A stretch of 64,000 nt of DNA from Verrucomicrobiota bacterium. Lineage in GTDB: Bacteria; Verrucomicrobiota; Verrucomicrobiia; Verrucomicrobiales; Akkermansiaceae. Location of the stretch: NCBI GenBank assembly GCA_017301995.1, contig JAFLEH010000026.1, positions 51,891-115,890 of the forward strand, in the 5' to 3' direction. The notes under the pieces are model-generated. The model had not been told where the DNA came from. It ran no database searches and saw only the letters and a program-made list of their open reading frames with translations. The translations under genes and the position numbers were made by a program. Positions 8,151 through 16,853 of the stretch are shown in pieces (positions within the stretch are counted from its first letter, which is position 1; each line of letters opens with the position of its first letter).

Positions 8151-9710
8151 ATGAGCCTCCGCCTTTCCATCCTTTCGGCCGTCGCCGCCATCACCGCCAC
8201 AGCACCTTTGCTTCAGGCGGCTCCGCCATCCCGCCCTAACATCGTTTTCGTGTTCGCCGACGACCACGCGCTTCAGGCGATCAGCGCCTACAACTACCGC
8301 GGGCTCTCCCTCAACCAAACCCCCAACATCGACCGCCTCGCCGCCCAGGGAGCCATCTTCCGCAACAACTTTTGCGGAAACTCGATCTGCTCCCCCAGCC
8401 GCGCCACTGTTCTAACCGGAAAACACAGCCACCTCAACGGCGTCACCGCCTGGCAGAAGTTCGACGGCTCCCAGTTCACCTTCCCAAAAGCCCTCCAGCA
8501 GGCGGGCTATCAAACCGCGATCTTCGGGAAATGGCACCTCGTTTCCAATCCCACCGGATTCGACGAATGGATGGTCCACCCCGGTCAAGGGTCCTACTAC
8601 AACCCGGATTTCATCACCCCGCAGGGCAACAAACGGATCAACGGCTACGCCACGGACGTCACCACCGACCTCGCGCTCGATTTCATCAAACGCAACAAGG
8701 ACGCCGGCAAGCCGTTCCTCGTGATGTGCCAATACAAGGCCCCGCACCGCACCTGGCAACCCGCGCCCGCCAACCTGAACCTCAACAAAGACCGCAAATA
8801 CCCCGAGCCCGCGACCCTCTTCGACGACTACGCCGGCCGCTCCGCCCCGGCTTCCAAACACAGGATGGGAATCGACCGCCACATGCGCATGGACTACGAT
8901 CTCAAGTACCCCGCCGACAAAATCTTCGAACTCGGACGCATGACCGACGACCAACGCCGCGATTTCATGGCGGCCTATCAGGAGGACAACCGCGCTTTCG
9001 AGGCCGATCCCCCCACCGGAAAGGATCTCGTCCGCTGGAAATACCAACGCTACCTCCGCGATTACCTCGCCTGCGTCGCGTCCATCGACTCCAATGTCGG
9101 CCGCCTGTTGGATTATCTCAAGGAAGCCGGATTGGAACGCGATACCATCGTGGTCTATAGCTCCGACCAAGGGTTCTATCTGGGAGAACACGGCTGGTTC
9201 GACAAACGCTGGATGTATGAGGAATCCTTCCGCATGCCCCTGCTTGTCCGCTGGCCCGCCGTGGTCAAACCCGGCACCTCGGTCAGCCAACTCACCCAGA
9301 ACATCGACTTCGCCCCCACCTTCCTCGAAGCCGCCGGCGTCGCCGTCCCGCGGGAAATCCAGGGCGTCAGCCTCGTCCCCCTGCTCAAGGGCGAATCCCC
9401 GCCCTGGCGCGACGCGCTTTACTATCACTATTACGACGGCCCCGGCGAACACGGAGTCGCCAAACACTACGGCATCCGCACCGAACGCCACAAACTCATC
9501 CGCTACTACGCCGATGCCGACAACACCTGGGAGCTGTTCGACCTCGAAAAGGACCCCAACGAAATGAAATCCGTCTATGACGATCCCGCCTACGCCGCCA
9601 TCCGCGGGGAGCTGACCAAGAAACTCGACCAACTCAAAACCCAATACGCCAACCCCATCCGCACCGAGGCCGAGGAAAAAGCGTACCTTTCAAAACAAGC
9701 GGGGAAATGA
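8151..9710 (+). CDS. Exported formylglycine-dependent sulfatase
   Basis: 519 residues with a signal peptide (RLSILSAVAAITATAPLLQA) for export. The sulfatase N-terminal motif RPNIVFVFADDHA supplies the calcium-binding aspartates, and the C-x-P-S-R signature (NSICSPSRATVLTG, Cys near residue 80) is the cysteine oxidised to formylglycine. Later blocks LGEHGWFDKRWMYEESFRMP and a C-terminal ELFDLEKDPNEMKS are typical of the S1 sulfatases found in large numbers in Verrucomicrobia and Planctomycetes. It hydrolyses sulfate esters, probably on sulfated polysaccharides. A maturase is needed but is not in the window. Confidence 0.93.
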   Translation: MSLRLSILSAVAAITATAPLLQAAPPSRPNIVFVFADDHALQAISAYNYRGLSLNQTPNIDRLAAQGAIFRNNFCGNSICSPSRATVLTGKHSHLNGVTAWQKFDGSQFTFPKALQQAGYQTAIFGKWHLVSNPTGFDEWMVHPGQGSYYNPDFITPQGNKRINGYATDVTTDLALDFIKRNKDAGKPFLVMCQYKAPHRTWQPAPANLNLNKDRKYPEPATLFDDYAGRSAPASKHRMGIDRHMRMDYDLKYPADKIFELGRMTDDQRRDFMAAYQEDNRAFEADPPTGKDLVRWKYQRYLRDYLACVASIDSNVGRLLDYLKEAGLERDTIVVYSSDQGFYLGEHGWFDKRWMYEESFRMPLLVRWPAVVKPGTSVSQLTQNIDFAPTFLEAAGVAVPREIQGVSLVPLLKGESPPWRDALYYHYYDGPGEHGVAKHYGIRTERHKLIRYYADADNTWELFDLEKDPNEMKSVYDDPAYAAIRGELTKKLDQLKTQYANPIRTEAEEKAYLSKQAGK

Positions 9711-9826
9711 AGCCCGCGTGAGATCCCGTGGCCGCGGCGCCCCGCTGGGATGCGCCTGTGGCCTCCATCCGCCCTCCATCCCTGGTGCGTCACGCTCCGG
9801 AAATCCGAATCATTTTCCGCGGAGGG

Positions 9827-9854
9827 TTGACCACCGGCGGGAAACCGTTACAAT
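9827..9854 (+). promoter_or_regulatory. Sigma-70-type promoter for the KH/R3H gene
   Basis: A -35 box TTGACC (9827-9832) and a -10 box TACAAT (9849-9854) are separated by 16 bp. Transcription would start close to the ATG at 9862, giving a leaderless or nearly leaderless message. This is one of the best matches to the sigma-70 consensus in the window. Confidence 0.6.
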
Positions 9855-9861
9855 CCGCCGC

Positions 9862-10311
9862 ATGACAGCGGTGGAAGCAGCCAACAAGATCTTAGACACG
9901 ATGCTCGGGCACCTCGGGTTCTCGGCGAACATCGAGGTTCAGGAAACCGGCGACGGCCCATGCCTCCAAATCCATACGGGAAACAGCGAGGCGCTGATCG
10001 GCCACGACGGCGACCGGCTCGACGACCTCCAATACCTCGTCAACCGCATCCTGCGGCGCCACTTTCCCAGCGCGGAGCGGGTCAAGGTGGACTGCGAGCA
10101 TTTCCGGTCAATCCAGGAGGATCACCTGCAGGAAGAGGTCCGGAGCATCGCCGAACGGGTGAAAACCACCGGAAAAGCCTACCACATGCGCCCGCTCAAC
10201 GCCTACTACCGGCGGCTGGTCCACAACGCGCTGCTCGGCCACCCCGATGTGGTTTCCCATTCTCCGGACGGTGACGACCGCCTGAAACGCATCACCATCG
10301 CCCCTAAATAA
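9862..10311 (+). CDS. KH-R3H RNA-binding protein (Jag/KhpB family)
   Basis: 149 residues. The KH domain (CLQIHTGNSEALIGHDGDRL, with a GxxG-like loop IGHDG) is followed by an R3H domain whose motif is near VRSIAERVKTTGKAYHMRPL and YYRRLVHNAL. It lacks the N-terminal Jag domain of the Firmicutes form. KhpB binds RNA and in Gram-positives partners KhpA in controlling cell elongation and division; in many phyla it sits beside yidC, which is not the case here. ATG 9862 fits the domain boundary and the promoter immediately upstream; an upstream frame extension to 9718 is arginine/proline-rich noise. Confidence 0.88.
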   Translation: MTAVEAANKILDTMLGHLGFSANIEVQETGDGPCLQIHTGNSEALIGHDGDRLDDLQYLVNRILRRHFPSAERVKVDCEHFRSIQEDHLQEEVRSIAERVKTTGKAYHMRPLNAYYRRLVHNALLGHPDVVSHSPDGDDRLKRITIAPK

Positions 10312-10793
10312 TGCCCCGCGAATCCTCCCTGAAGCGTGTTTTGTTCGACTGCGGCACCCGTGACGCCACGGCGTCGGCCGGGTTGTTCGTGCTGCGGGCG
10401 TCGGTGGGCCTGATGATGCTGCTCGGGCACGGATCATCGAAACTCCGCGGGTTCCAGGACATGAAGGACGGTTTCTATGTGCCGGACTTTTTCCCGTTTT
10501 CCCTGATGTCGCCGCCGGTCAGCCTGATGTTGACGATCGGCGCGGAGGTCGGCGCGGCGGCGCTGCTGGTGCTGGGCCTGATGACCCGGCCGGCGGCGTT
10601 CGTGCTGGGCTTCGCGATGGTGGTGGCGGCCTTCGGCGTGCATGGAACGCATCCGTGGGTGTCGATGGGCGGTCCGAGCAAGGAAATGGCGCTGCTCTAT
10701 CTGTTCCCCGTGCTGGCGATCCTGCTTTCGGGAGCCGGCGGACTGTCGCTGGACGCCGCAATCTATCAGGAAAAGAAGCGCCAGTATTGGTAG
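10311..10793 (+). CDS. DoxX family membrane protein
   Basis: 160 residues with four hydrophobic segments: LFVLRASVGLMMLLGHG, MLTIGAEVGAAALLVLGL, AAFVLGFAMVVAAFGVHG and a last one around ALLYLFPVLAILLSGAGG. The GHGSSKLRGF and EVGAAALLVLGLMTRPAA motifs are typical of DoxX/DoxD-like proteins. Its ATG shares a base with the stop codon of the preceding gene, so the two are translationally coupled. Members have been linked to thiol or redox homeostasis; no specific function can be assigned here. Confidence 0.85.
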   Translation: MPRESSLKRVLFDCGTRDATASAGLFVLRASVGLMMLLGHGSSKLRGFQDMKDGFYVPDFFPFSLMSPPVSLMLTIGAEVGAAALLVLGLMTRPAAFVLGFAMVVAAFGVHGTHPWVSMGGPSKEMALLYLFPVLAILLSGAGGLSLDAAIYQEKKRQYW

Positions 10794-10823
10794 TCCCGGA
10801 ACCGCGTTTGGAGCGCCCCAGCC

Positions 10824-12056
10824 ATGAACTACCGTGAGGCGATCGACTGGCTGTTCGGGACCCAATGGTTCGGGATCAAGCTCGGCCTCGATGGTCCGCG
10901 CCGCCTGCTCCGGCAATACCTGGCGTTTCCCGCCCACGGCGTCACCGTGATCCACGTGGCCGGCACCAACGGCAAGGGCAGCACCTGCGCGATGATCGAT
11001 GCCATCTCCCGCGCCTGCGGCCGCCGCACCGGGCTTTTCACCTCACCTCACCTGATCGACTTCCGCGAGCGGATCCGGGTGAACGGCGTGGAAATCCCGG
11101 AAGACGCCGTGGCCGCCGGTTTGACGGGGTTGCGCGAACTCTGCGCCACCCTGGATCCCCACCCGACGTTTTTCGAAATCTCGCTGGCCCTGGCGATGCG
11201 GTGGTTCCGCGATCGCGGCTGCGAGGTGATCGTGTTGGAAACCGGGATGGGCGGGCGTTTCGACGCCACCACCGCCGTGCCCGCCGACGTCTGCGCCATC
11301 ACGCCGATCGGCATGGACCACACGCAATATCTCGGTGACACGCTGGAAGCCATCGCCGCGGAAAAGGCTGGGGTGTTTCTCCCTGGAAAACCCGCCGTCA
11401 GCGCGCCGCAGGCACCCGCCGCGCGCGCCGTGCTGGAGCAGGCCGCCAACGAAACCCGCACACCCTTGAGCTGGATCGAAGAGCCTCTGCTAGGCTATCC
11501 GCTCGCCCTGCGCGGCCCCCATCAGGCATGGAACGCGGCACTCGCCGTGGCCGCTCTGGACCTCGCGAAAATCCCGCTTTTCTACGACAGCATCCGCTAC
11601 GGCCTCGAACGCACCTCATGGCCGGGCCGCTTCGAGGTATTTCCGCCATCCGCATCGGGCCGGGAAGTGGAAATCATCCTCGACGGCGCGCACAATCCGC
11701 ATGCGGCGGTCACCCTGGCGGAAACCTGGCAAACCGTCTATCCGAACCGCAAGGCCGCGCTGGTGTTCAGCGCCGTAGCGGCGAAGGACATCGCGGGCAT
11801 CCTCGCGCTGCTCGCGCCCATCGCCTCGTCCATCCACCTCTGCCCGGTGGCCACCCCGCGCGCCGTGACCACCGCCGAACTCGCCGACGCCCTCCCCGCC
11901 GAAGCTCCGCCCCATCGCGAATTCCCGGATTTCCGCGCCGCCCTGGACGCCGCCTGCGCCACCGGCGATCCGGTTCTCGTGGCGGGATCGCTGTTTCTCG
12001 TGGGCGAGGCCCGCGCCTACCTAACCGGAGCGGAGTTCCAAAGCTCCACCCAGTGA
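10824..12056 (+). CDS. folC: Folylpolyglutamate/dihydrofolate synthase
   Basis: 410 residues, normal FolC length. It has the Mur-ligase P-loop HVAGTNGKGSTCAMI, followed by the FolC signature GLFTSPHLIDFRERIRVNG, VLETGMGGRFDATTAV, PIGMDHTQYLGDTLEAIAAE and the C-terminal domain motif ILDGAHNPHA. It adds glutamate to folates, and to dihydropteroate if bifunctional. The gene is 30 bp after doxX and is the last of the rightward series; a strong hairpin follows at 12158. Confidence 0.95.
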   Translation: MNYREAIDWLFGTQWFGIKLGLDGPRRLLRQYLAFPAHGVTVIHVAGTNGKGSTCAMIDAISRACGRRTGLFTSPHLIDFRERIRVNGVEIPEDAVAAGLTGLRELCATLDPHPTFFEISLALAMRWFRDRGCEVIVLETGMGGRFDATTAVPADVCAITPIGMDHTQYLGDTLEAIAAEKAGVFLPGKPAVSAPQAPAARAVLEQAANETRTPLSWIEEPLLGYPLALRGPHQAWNAALAVAALDLAKIPLFYDSIRYGLERTSWPGRFEVFPPSASGREVEIILDGAHNPHAAVTLAETWQTVYPNRKAALVFSAVAAKDIAGILALLAPIASSIHLCPVATPRAVTTAELADALPAEAPPHREFPDFRAALDAACATGDPVLVAGSLFLVGEARAYLTGAEFQSSTQ

Positions 12057-12066
12057 GGGGGGCGTT

Positions 12067-12216
12067 GGTTATTGGTTATTTGTTATTTGTTATTAGGTCG
12101 CTGGTTCTTTCGAATATCCTTCGCGTCGGCCGGTCCGTGTTCCGCCTGCCGAACCCCCTCATTCGCAAAATGCGAATGAGCTGCCCCCCAATAACCCATA
12201 ACGAATAACAAATAAC
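12067..12216. repeat. Inverted pair of 7-bp-period AT-rich repeats
   Basis: Left arm 12067-12094 reads as four successive heptamers of the form GTTATTN; right arm 12190-12216 is the same in the other orientation (AATAACN units). They flank the terminator hairpin at 12158-12180 between two convergent genes. Sequence between the arms shows no gene. Confidence 0.7.
12158..12180. terminator. Bidirectional hairpin between folC and the small membrane gene
   Basis: A perfect 10-bp stem, CTCATTCGCA and TGCGAATGAG, with an AAA loop. It lies between convergent genes and so could stop transcription from both sides. A clean U-tract is missing on either side, so the role as intrinsic terminator is an inference. 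Confidence 0.55.
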
Positions 12217-12226
12217 GCCTACCCCA

Positions 12227-12553
12227 TCACACGCTTTCCTCGGCATCCGGCTCCGGCACCACCGGCGTCCACGGATGCAGATAGTGATGGTGCCCGTGCC
12301 AGTCCGGCAGCGCGTAGGCGGATGCCGCCACCGTGGCAATGTAGATCGCCGGCACCACCAGGATCGAGAGACCGAACGTGCCCAGCGCCATCAGCACCGA
12401 CACGAATCCGGTCAGGATGTTGCCACCCACCAGCAGGCCGATCCCGACCACATAGTGGTGTTTGTAGAGATGGCCCAAGCCGGGCAGGATACTGAGCATG
12501 GCCGCCACCCGGTCGCGGTCCACGGTGTTTGATTGCGGAACGGATTCACTCAT
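12227..12553 (-). CDS. Small membrane protein (TM2/DUF-like)
   Basis: 108 residues. After a polar start (SESVPQSNTVDRDRVAAML) comes SILPGLGHLYKHHYVVGIG, the GLGxLY-type signature of TM2-like proteins, and two membrane segments (GIGLLVGGNILTGFVSVLMA, FGLSILVVPAIYIATVAA), ending in a histidine-rich WHGHHHYLHPW tail. Start ATG 12553 is decided by a strong Shine-Dalgarno (AGGAGGT) 6 bases upstream. Function unknown. Confidence 0.75.
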   Translation of the reverse strand: MSESVPQSNTVDRDRVAAMLSILPGLGHLYKHHYVVGIGLLVGGNILTGFVSVLMALGTFGLSILVVPAIYIATVAASAYALPDWHGHHHYLHPWTPVVPEPDAEESV

Positions 12554-12723
12554 AAGAATACCTCCTTTGCTTCTCCAACATGCCCCCATCCCGCCCGAAG
12601 GCAAGGGAAATCGTCCGCTAGGCCGCATATTTCGCTATCCACCAATATAACGTTATCCAAAAATCCAGCCTTGTTGGGAATTTCAATCTCGCCAAAAGGC
12701 CCGGGCGCACCCATCATCCCGCC

Positions 12724-14019
12724 ATGAAACGTCCATCCGGCGCATTTGTGGTGGCCATGGGATTGCTCGCGGCGGCGGGTGGCGCGGGCGCGTGGACTTG
12801 GCACAAGGCGAACAGCGTGCCCGCCACCGTGTGCGCCAAAGGCGAGTTTTGGGAGTCGGTTCGGCATCGCGAACCGAGGAAGATCCCGCCGCCGACTCGT
12901 GAGGAGCTGGCTCGGCTGCGAGAATTGGCACTGGAAACCAAGGCCCGGATGATCGCGAAATATCCGCTGCTGGCTGTGGAAATGCACCCGGTGCCGGACG
13001 AAGAGAACGCCTTCCGGTTGTTGTATCAACTCGGACAGGAATTCGGAGATCACCAGGTGACGATCTCCCCACAGTTGAAGAAACTGTTGGAATGCCCCGA
13101 TCTTCCCGACGTGGAAACCGCCAACGCCGCCCTTGCGGAGAACGCGGACTTCATTTCCCGGATCGAGCGGATCGCCGCCCTGAAAACGCGCTCCAGCGCC
13201 AACATGCCCAAGGACTATGTTGGCTTCGTTTCCGGTGTGGCCTGCAAAACCGCGTCGGATGTTTTCCTGTTCAAGGCCAGGCTCGCGGCCCGCGATGGCG
13301 ACCGGGAGGAGACATTCCGCCTGGTTGCCGCCACACGCAATCTGGCGGACCACTACCATCAGCTTGAAACGCCCAACCTGCTAACCGAAACACTCACGAT
13401 TCTGCTGGATCTCGGTGTCAGAACCTCCGCGTTCAAGCACCTCGTTCCCGAATTCCACGAGCCCGCCGATCTCGAACGGTGGCAGGATCTCCTGAAAGCC
13501 GATGGGTATTCGCCCGCGGATTTCGCCCATGTTTTGCGGGGCGAATGGCATTCGACGAACCAGCTCATTTTCAGCACCATCAATCCCCGAAGTCCGGATT
13601 CGCCACCCGATCCGGAAGCTCTCGCGGAAGTTTTCGCCCGGGCCTACAGCGACAAAATCGCCGGCCTAACCCGAGCCGGCGCGGATTTCGGATCGCTCGC
13701 TTCCTGTGCCGACATGATGCCGGGCGATCATCCCGAACTCTCTCCGCAAAGCCGGAAAATCACGGAGATCTTCAGTGTGGGCTCCGGTGCCTGGGGCAAG
13801 GGATACTCCCGCGCCGCCACCTTCGCCCACCAATCCCAGGCCGCCATCGAACTGTTGCGCCTCGAACAAGCCGGAACACCGCTGGATCCCGCCCTCTGCG
13901 CCACCGTCACCCGCGACCCGGTCACCGGCCAGCCGTTCGTCCTCAACCCTGCCACCCGCGAGCTGTCCGCCCCTTTCGGCGCCGATCCCGATATCAAGCC
14001 GCTGGCGCTGCCCCGTTAG
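12724..14019 (+). CDS. Unrecognised exported or membrane-anchored protein
   Basis: 431 residues with a single N-terminal hydrophobic segment (AFVVAMGLLAAAGGAGAW) that is either a signal peptide or an anchor. The rest is mostly helical, with no motif I can name; it includes two cysteine-containing blocks (KKLLECPDLPDVET, DFGSLASCADMMPGDHPEL) and a C-terminus with DPVTGQPFVLNPATRELSAP, a phrase common in planctomycete and verrucomicrobial proteins of unknown function. The 170-bp gap to the divergent gene at 12553 probably holds both promoters. Isolated, with repeat DNA downstream. Confidence 0.7.
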   Translation: MKRPSGAFVVAMGLLAAAGGAGAWTWHKANSVPATVCAKGEFWESVRHREPRKIPPPTREELARLRELALETKARMIAKYPLLAVEMHPVPDEENAFRLLYQLGQEFGDHQVTISPQLKKLLECPDLPDVETANAALAENADFISRIERIAALKTRSSANMPKDYVGFVSGVACKTASDVFLFKARLAARDGDREETFRLVAATRNLADHYHQLETPNLLTETLTILLDLGVRTSAFKHLVPEFHEPADLERWQDLLKADGYSPADFAHVLRGEWHSTNQLIFSTINPRSPDSPPDPEALAEVFARAYSDKIAGLTRAGADFGSLASCADMMPGDHPELSPQSRKITEIFSVGSGAWGKGYSRAATFAHQSQAAIELLRLEQAGTPLDPALCATVTRDPVTGQPFVLNPATRELSAPFGADPDIKPLALPR

Positions 14020-14188
14020 AATGCCTCAAAACCCCTGAAATTAAGGACTTTCGGAAGGTCTGGCGTATGAAATCCCGAATCGTGACGCCCGCCCCCGGAC
14101 CAAAGTAGCCGGAATTGGACCATGATGACCGGACGGATCGGGACATTTCCGGATTTCTGAGGAAAAACACCCGAAATTCGGGGGATGT

Positions 14189-14440
14189 GGCCGATTTTGG
14201 GACCTATTGGCCGATTTTGGGACCTCTTAATCCTTCCAAAACCCGAAATTTCAGCGAATCTGAACTCGTTCCGCGGCTGCTACGGCATCCCGGAATGACA
14301 ACTCCCAAACGAGTTTAGCGACTCAAGCAAGGTCTGGCTTCCGGGGGGGAGCCTACCAAAGCCTCGCGGAACCGTTGGGATTGAAAAGAGAGCGCGCGTT
14401 GAGAACTCCGGGGGGATTTCCGACGCGCGCTTTTTATTTG
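14189..14440 (+). ncRNA. Candidate structured RNA element, copy 1
   Basis: About 252 bp matched by a second copy at 14686-14936. It begins with a tandem 20-bp GGCCGATTTTGGGACC unit (14189-14228). It then has a UCGUUCCG/CGGAAUGA stem, a hairpin with GGCTTCC and GGGAGCC arms around a G-run, and ends in a long hairpin: outer stem AGCGCGCGT (14391-14399) with ACGCGCGCT (14423-14431), an inner stem GAACTCC/GGATTTC with a GGGG loop, then TTTTATTT. The end looks like an intrinsic terminator. No protein frame is supported. Whether it is transcribed is inference. Confidence 0.45.
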
Positions 14441-14685
14441 CCCCGGAAGGCGGGGCGGCCGGATGCGGAAATCATCCCCTCATCCTCCGGTATCCGTCTC
14501 CCGGCTGATCTTTTATATCTTTCAGTTGAATCTTGATCGATTCATATGTATTTTGGGCCAATGGGCGATTCAGGCATCCCATCATGAGGGCGGTTGATTG
14601 GTCGCATCGGACATCGCTGGATCCCCTCCCATTTCACGGCGCGGTGTTGGAAAACCGGTGCAATCGTGGAAAAAACCGTCATGAT

Positions 14686-14936
14686 GGCCGATTTTGGGAC
14701 CACTTGGCCGAATTTGGGACTTCTTAATTCTTCCAAAACCCGAAATTTCAGCGATTCTGAAGTCGTTCCGCAGCTGCTGCAGCTTACCGGAACGACAGTC
14801 CTGAGCGAGTTTAGCGATTCGAGCCAGGTTCGGTTCCCGGGGGGGAGCCGGCCGATGCCACGCGGGGCCGCCAGAATTGAAAAGAGAGCGCGCGTTGAGA
14901 ATTCCGGGGGGACTTCCTACGCGCGCTTTTCTTTTG
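14686..14936 (+). ncRNA. Candidate structured RNA element, copy 2
   Basis: Diverged copy of the 14189 element with the same order: tandem 20-bp units (14686-14725), a GUCGUUCCG/CGGAACGAC stem, a GGTTCCC/GGGAGCC hairpin, and the terminal AGCGCGCGT/ACGCGCGCT hairpin followed by TTTTCTTTTG. Differences fall mostly in loops or preserve pairing: a G-U pair in copy 1 is G-C here, and the pyrimidine mismatch of the inner stem is C opposite U in one copy and U opposite C in the other. Confidence 0.45.
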
Positions 14937-15010
14937 TACGTCGGGTGCCGCCACCGGAGAATGGCCGCTTGCCGCTGCGATACGAACCCGGGGGTTCCGT
15001 TGCCACTGAA

Positions 15011-15181
15011 CCCGAAATCGGAAGTTGTCATGACTGGTGCATCCATTTTTTCCACTGAGCAACTGAAAATCACTGATTCCACTGAAGTGATTTTTCCTTC
15101 AAAAAATCAGTTTCCTCAGTGGATCCCAGTCTCTCAGTGGAAAATCGAGCGTCCAAACTACCCTGAACTTCGGATTTCGGG
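15011..15181. mobile_element. MITE-like palindromic element, copy 1
   Basis: 171 bp bounded by 15-bp near-perfect inverted ends (CCCGAAATCGGAAGT and ACTTCGGATTTCGGG) with further internal inverted words (CCACTGAG and CTCAGTGG). A clearly related copy in opposite orientation lies at 37921-38191. It has no transposase, so if mobile it is non-autonomous. Confidence 0.6.
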
Positions 15182-15261
15182 CTGAATGCTCCCGAAAGAA
15201 AACCAATCAAAAATGTAAATTCCGCTTGACAATACGGAGTTGGCTTGCGTTTCCTCGGCCC

Positions 15262-15651
15262 ATGCTCAAGTGCGTCTATTGCGTCCGGCGGCTTCCATCG
15301 CTTACGGTGGAAGAGTTTTACGATTACTGGCTCAACAAGCACGGCCCGTTGGTTAGAAAGCACGCGCCATCGGTCGGCATGAAGCGATATGTCCAAAGCC
15401 ACACCATCCAGAATCCGGTTCTCAACGCGGCCGCACAGCAGCCGCGCGGCATTTCGGAAATGTATGACGGAATCACGGAAGTCTGGTGGGATAGCCCGGA
15501 AGCGTTGATTGCCGGACTTCAGACGCCGGAGGGACAGGAGGCGAACCGGATTCTATCCGAGGATGAGGCGCGCTTTGTGGACTGCGCGAATTCCGCGATC
15601 TTTTTCACCATAGAGCACACAATCTTCGAATTCCAAACCCAACTACCATGA
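15262..15651 (+). CDS. EthD-like dimeric alpha-beta barrel protein
   Basis: 129 residues. LKCVYCVRRLPSLTVEEFYDYW and NKHGPLVRKHAPSVGMKRYVQS are the EthD signature (Wxx.HGPL...). EthD-like proteins are small ferredoxin-fold proteins found next to degradation or transport genes for hydrophobic compounds; most have no proven activity. ATG 15262 starts right at the conserved block. A TTGACA box lies at 15226-15231 but without a convincing -10. The stop overlaps the ATG of the FadL-type porin (ATGA), so the two proteins are probably made together. Confidence 0.8.
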   Translation: MLKCVYCVRRLPSLTVEEFYDYWLNKHGPLVRKHAPSVGMKRYVQSHTIQNPVLNAAAQQPRGISEMYDGITEVWWDSPEALIAGLQTPEGQEANRILSEDEARFVDCANSAIFFTIEHTIFEFQTQLP

Positions 15652-16823
15652 AATCACCACGCCTTCTCTTCCTGTGCGCCTGGTCCTTAAGCGCGCTCCC
15701 GGTTCTTGCGGACGGCTTCTATGTACCCGTCCAGGCTCCTGAGGCCACCGCACGCGGCAACGCCTGGCTCGCCACCGCCGACACCGCTTCCGCAGTCTAT
15801 TACAACGCCGCGGGTCTGACCCAACTGCGCGAGGCCGAGGTCGTTGTGGGGGCCTATGGAATCCGCCTCGGCATTGAAGCGGAAACCGCATCCGGCAATT
15901 ACGAAAACGACGCCACCTGGAACGTGTTGCCCCAAATCTATGGCGCGGTTCCGTTGAACGACAAATGGGTTATGGGATTCGGGCTGAACACGCCCTACGG
16001 ACTGGCCACCGATTGGGGAAGCAACACCCAGTTCCGCATGCTGGCGATTACCACCGAGTTGGAATACATGACCGGCTGGCTGGTGATGGGCTATCAGTTG
16101 ACCGATACCCTGTCCATCGGCGGCGGCATGGGCATCCACCACGCGGACATGAGTCTCCGGCAGGGATTGTCTCCGCTGCCCGCATCCGACGCGCTGGAGT
16201 TCAACGGCGACGGCCAGGCCCTGAGCTGGACGCTGTCGGCCATGTGGAAACCCAACGAGTGCCATTCATTCGGGTTGGTTTACCGGAGCATGAGTGATTT
16301 TTCGTTGGAAGGCCGGACGCGCGCGACGGTGTTTCCGATGGAGTTGCCAGCCTCGGTCGATCTGATCACGCCCGCCAATCTCGCATTCGGCTACGCGTTC
16401 CGGCCCAACTCGGACTGGTCGTTCGAAGCCAACATCGAGTGGGTGAATTGGGAGGAACTCAACACCCTCGTCCTTTCCCAGGCCGGGCTCCCGAATACCG
16501 CGCTGCCGTTCAACTGGGATTCCAATTTCATTTATTCCGTGGGCTGCACCCGGTTCCTCGACAACGGCTGGCACATCAGCGCCGGCTACAATTTCATCGA
16601 GAACAGCCAACCGGACGCGACGTTCAATCCCGGTGTCTCGGATGCGGACCGCCATTGGATCAACGTCGGATTCGGACGGAAAACCGAAACATTCGATTTC
16701 AACTTCGCCTATCAATATGCATTCTCGGATCGTGACGTTCACGGATCGCCGGGCGGCATGGCGGATGGCAAATACAAGTCGAGGTTCAACGGACTGATGC
16801 TGGATTGCAGGTGGCGGTTCTGA
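15648..16823 (+). CDS. FadL/OmpP1/TodX family outer-membrane transporter
   Basis: 391 residues with a signal peptide (LLFLCAWSLSALPVLADG). The mature N-terminus (DGFYVPVQAPEATARGNAW, then TASAVYYNAAGLTQL) is the hallmark hatch sequence of FadL proteins, in which an asparagine-alanine-glycine motif follows a short helix. The remainder alternates as a 14-strand barrel and ends with an aromatic residue (CRWRF), the usual outer-membrane insertion signal. FadL proteins move long-chain fatty acids or aromatics across the outer membrane. The cargo here is unknown. Confidence 0.92.
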   Translation: MKSPRLLFLCAWSLSALPVLADGFYVPVQAPEATARGNAWLATADTASAVYYNAAGLTQLREAEVVVGAYGIRLGIEAETASGNYENDATWNVLPQIYGAVPLNDKWVMGFGLNTPYGLATDWGSNTQFRMLAITTELEYMTGWLVMGYQLTDTLSIGGGMGIHHADMSLRQGLSPLPASDALEFNGDGQALSWTLSAMWKPNECHSFGLVYRSMSDFSLEGRTRATVFPMELPASVDLITPANLAFGYAFRPNSDWSFEANIEWVNWEELNTLVLSQAGLPNTALPFNWDSNFIYSVGCTRFLDNGWHISAGYNFIENSQPDATFNPGVSDADRHWINVGFGRKTETFDFNFAYQYAFSDRDVHGSPGGMADGKYKSRFNGLMLDCRWRF

Positions 16824-16853
16824 AAGTGCCACCACCCCCAACCGCGCAACGGC

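Noticed and set aside
12067..12216. Possible CRISPR array or attachment site from short repeats
   Set aside because: Repeat units are 7 bp with no spacers, no cas genes are in the window and no integrase is present.
14790..14880. tRNA-like sequence with GGTTCGGTTCC
   Set aside because: No matching acceptor, D or anticodon arms; it belongs to the structured element.
14115..15185. Several open frames in the 14-15 kb region
   Set aside because: They follow duplicated structured DNA, differ in frame between copies and have no family match.
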